Assembly: GCA_002493865.1 (NCBI GenBank)
Contig: DLAC01000030.1
Span: 1-12,857, forward strand
Source: Caryophanales bacterium UBA7057
Lineage (GTDB): Bacteria; Bacillota_I; Bacilli_A; RF39; UBA660
Length of the DNA: 12,857 bases
Direction: 5' to 3'
Below the pieces are notes generated by a model. The model was not told the origin of the DNA. It saw nothing but the letters and a program-made list of their open reading frames with translations, and did not search any database. The translations under genes were made by a program, and so were the position numbers. This document shows positions 12,680 to 12,857 of the stretch, one piece after another; within the stretch, counting starts at the first letter, position 1, and each line of letters opens with the position of its first letter.

Positions 12680-12700
12680 ACCAGCATTTTCGGTCAAAAT
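12673..12700. terminator. Possible hairpin at the end of the gene cluster
   Basis: ATTTT-A-GACC (12673-12682) can pair with GGTC-AAAAT (12692-12700) around a 9-base loop, with one bulged A. It lies at the end of the last gene. There is no T-run on the plus strand, so it would be a weak terminator; it may mark the end of this operon. The remaining 12701-12857 holds no gene that I can see. Confidence 0.3.
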
Positions 12701-12857
12701 ATAGTAAAAAGTATATTAATTTATATGAGATTTTTTATAAGAAATAATAAATCAATTTAGGTAATAGAGTAGGAGCTTCTAGTTGATGTTTAAGACATTT
12801 TAATATCACAAGTAATAATTTACATAGCTAAAGTAAAAAGTGATTTAAAATCAATTT

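Noticed and set aside
1..12857. CRISPR array, insertion sequence or attachment site
   Set aside because: No regularly spaced repeats, transposase frames or integrase-linked repeats are visible.

Overview
The window is a very AT-rich, densely packed, single-strand gene cluster with strong AGGAGG-type ribosome binding sites, ATGA/TAATG stop-start overlaps and mostly small proteins. This is the usual look of the early (replication, recombination, accessory) region of a tailed phage or prophage of a low-GC Gram-positive host, probably Clostridia or a related uncultured Bacillota lineage. TGA, TAA and TAG all work as stops. There are no capsid, terminase, integrase or lysis genes, no tRNA, no CRISPR array and no insertion sequence that I can recognise.

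Layout: 51-1296 holds small coiled-coil proteins around an AbrB-like regulator with a zinc-finger tail. 1317-2457 is a recombination block: a Rad52/Rad22-type annealing protein, a small two-helix membrane protein, and an SSB-like protein with an acidic DDDLPF tip. A hairpin terminator (2821-2858) precedes the replication block: a DnaD-like replisome organizer (2881-3682) and a G39P-like helicase loader (3682-4224). 4237-7559 is a chain of small accessory genes (winged helix, Cys-rich, coiled coil, two tandem microproteins). 7556-8414 encodes a RuvC-like Holliday junction resolvase and a second SSB-like protein. 8428-12679 holds further conserved phage hypotheticals, and the last 178 bases carry no evident gene.

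The most remarkable signal is a set of +1 frameshifts. The resolvase, the replisome organizer and a small zinc-ribbon protein are each broken in the standard reading. All five breaks that can be placed at CGG are repaired by the same change: an in-frame CGGN is read as four bases, in effect skipping the C and reading GGN. In four of the five, family consensus demands glycine there (RuvC DPG, SYGM and NPG; zinc knuckle CPVCG). By eye I find 24 CGG trinucleotides. Only these five start at codon position 1 of a gene, so CGG is never used as a plain arginine codon here, whereas CGA, CGT, AGA and AGG are. The fourth base is G, C, T, A and T. This fits a genetic system in which CGG is unassigned or is part of a CGGN four-base glycine codon. 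The main competing explanations are sequence error and gene decay. One further shift in the zinc-ribbon gene has no CGG and may be an ordinary A-run indel.

Working together, the Rad52-like annealer, two SSB-like proteins and RuvC would form a recombination-dependent replication set. The replisome organizer and helicase loader would recruit the host DnaB helicase, because no helicase, polymerase or primase is encoded here.
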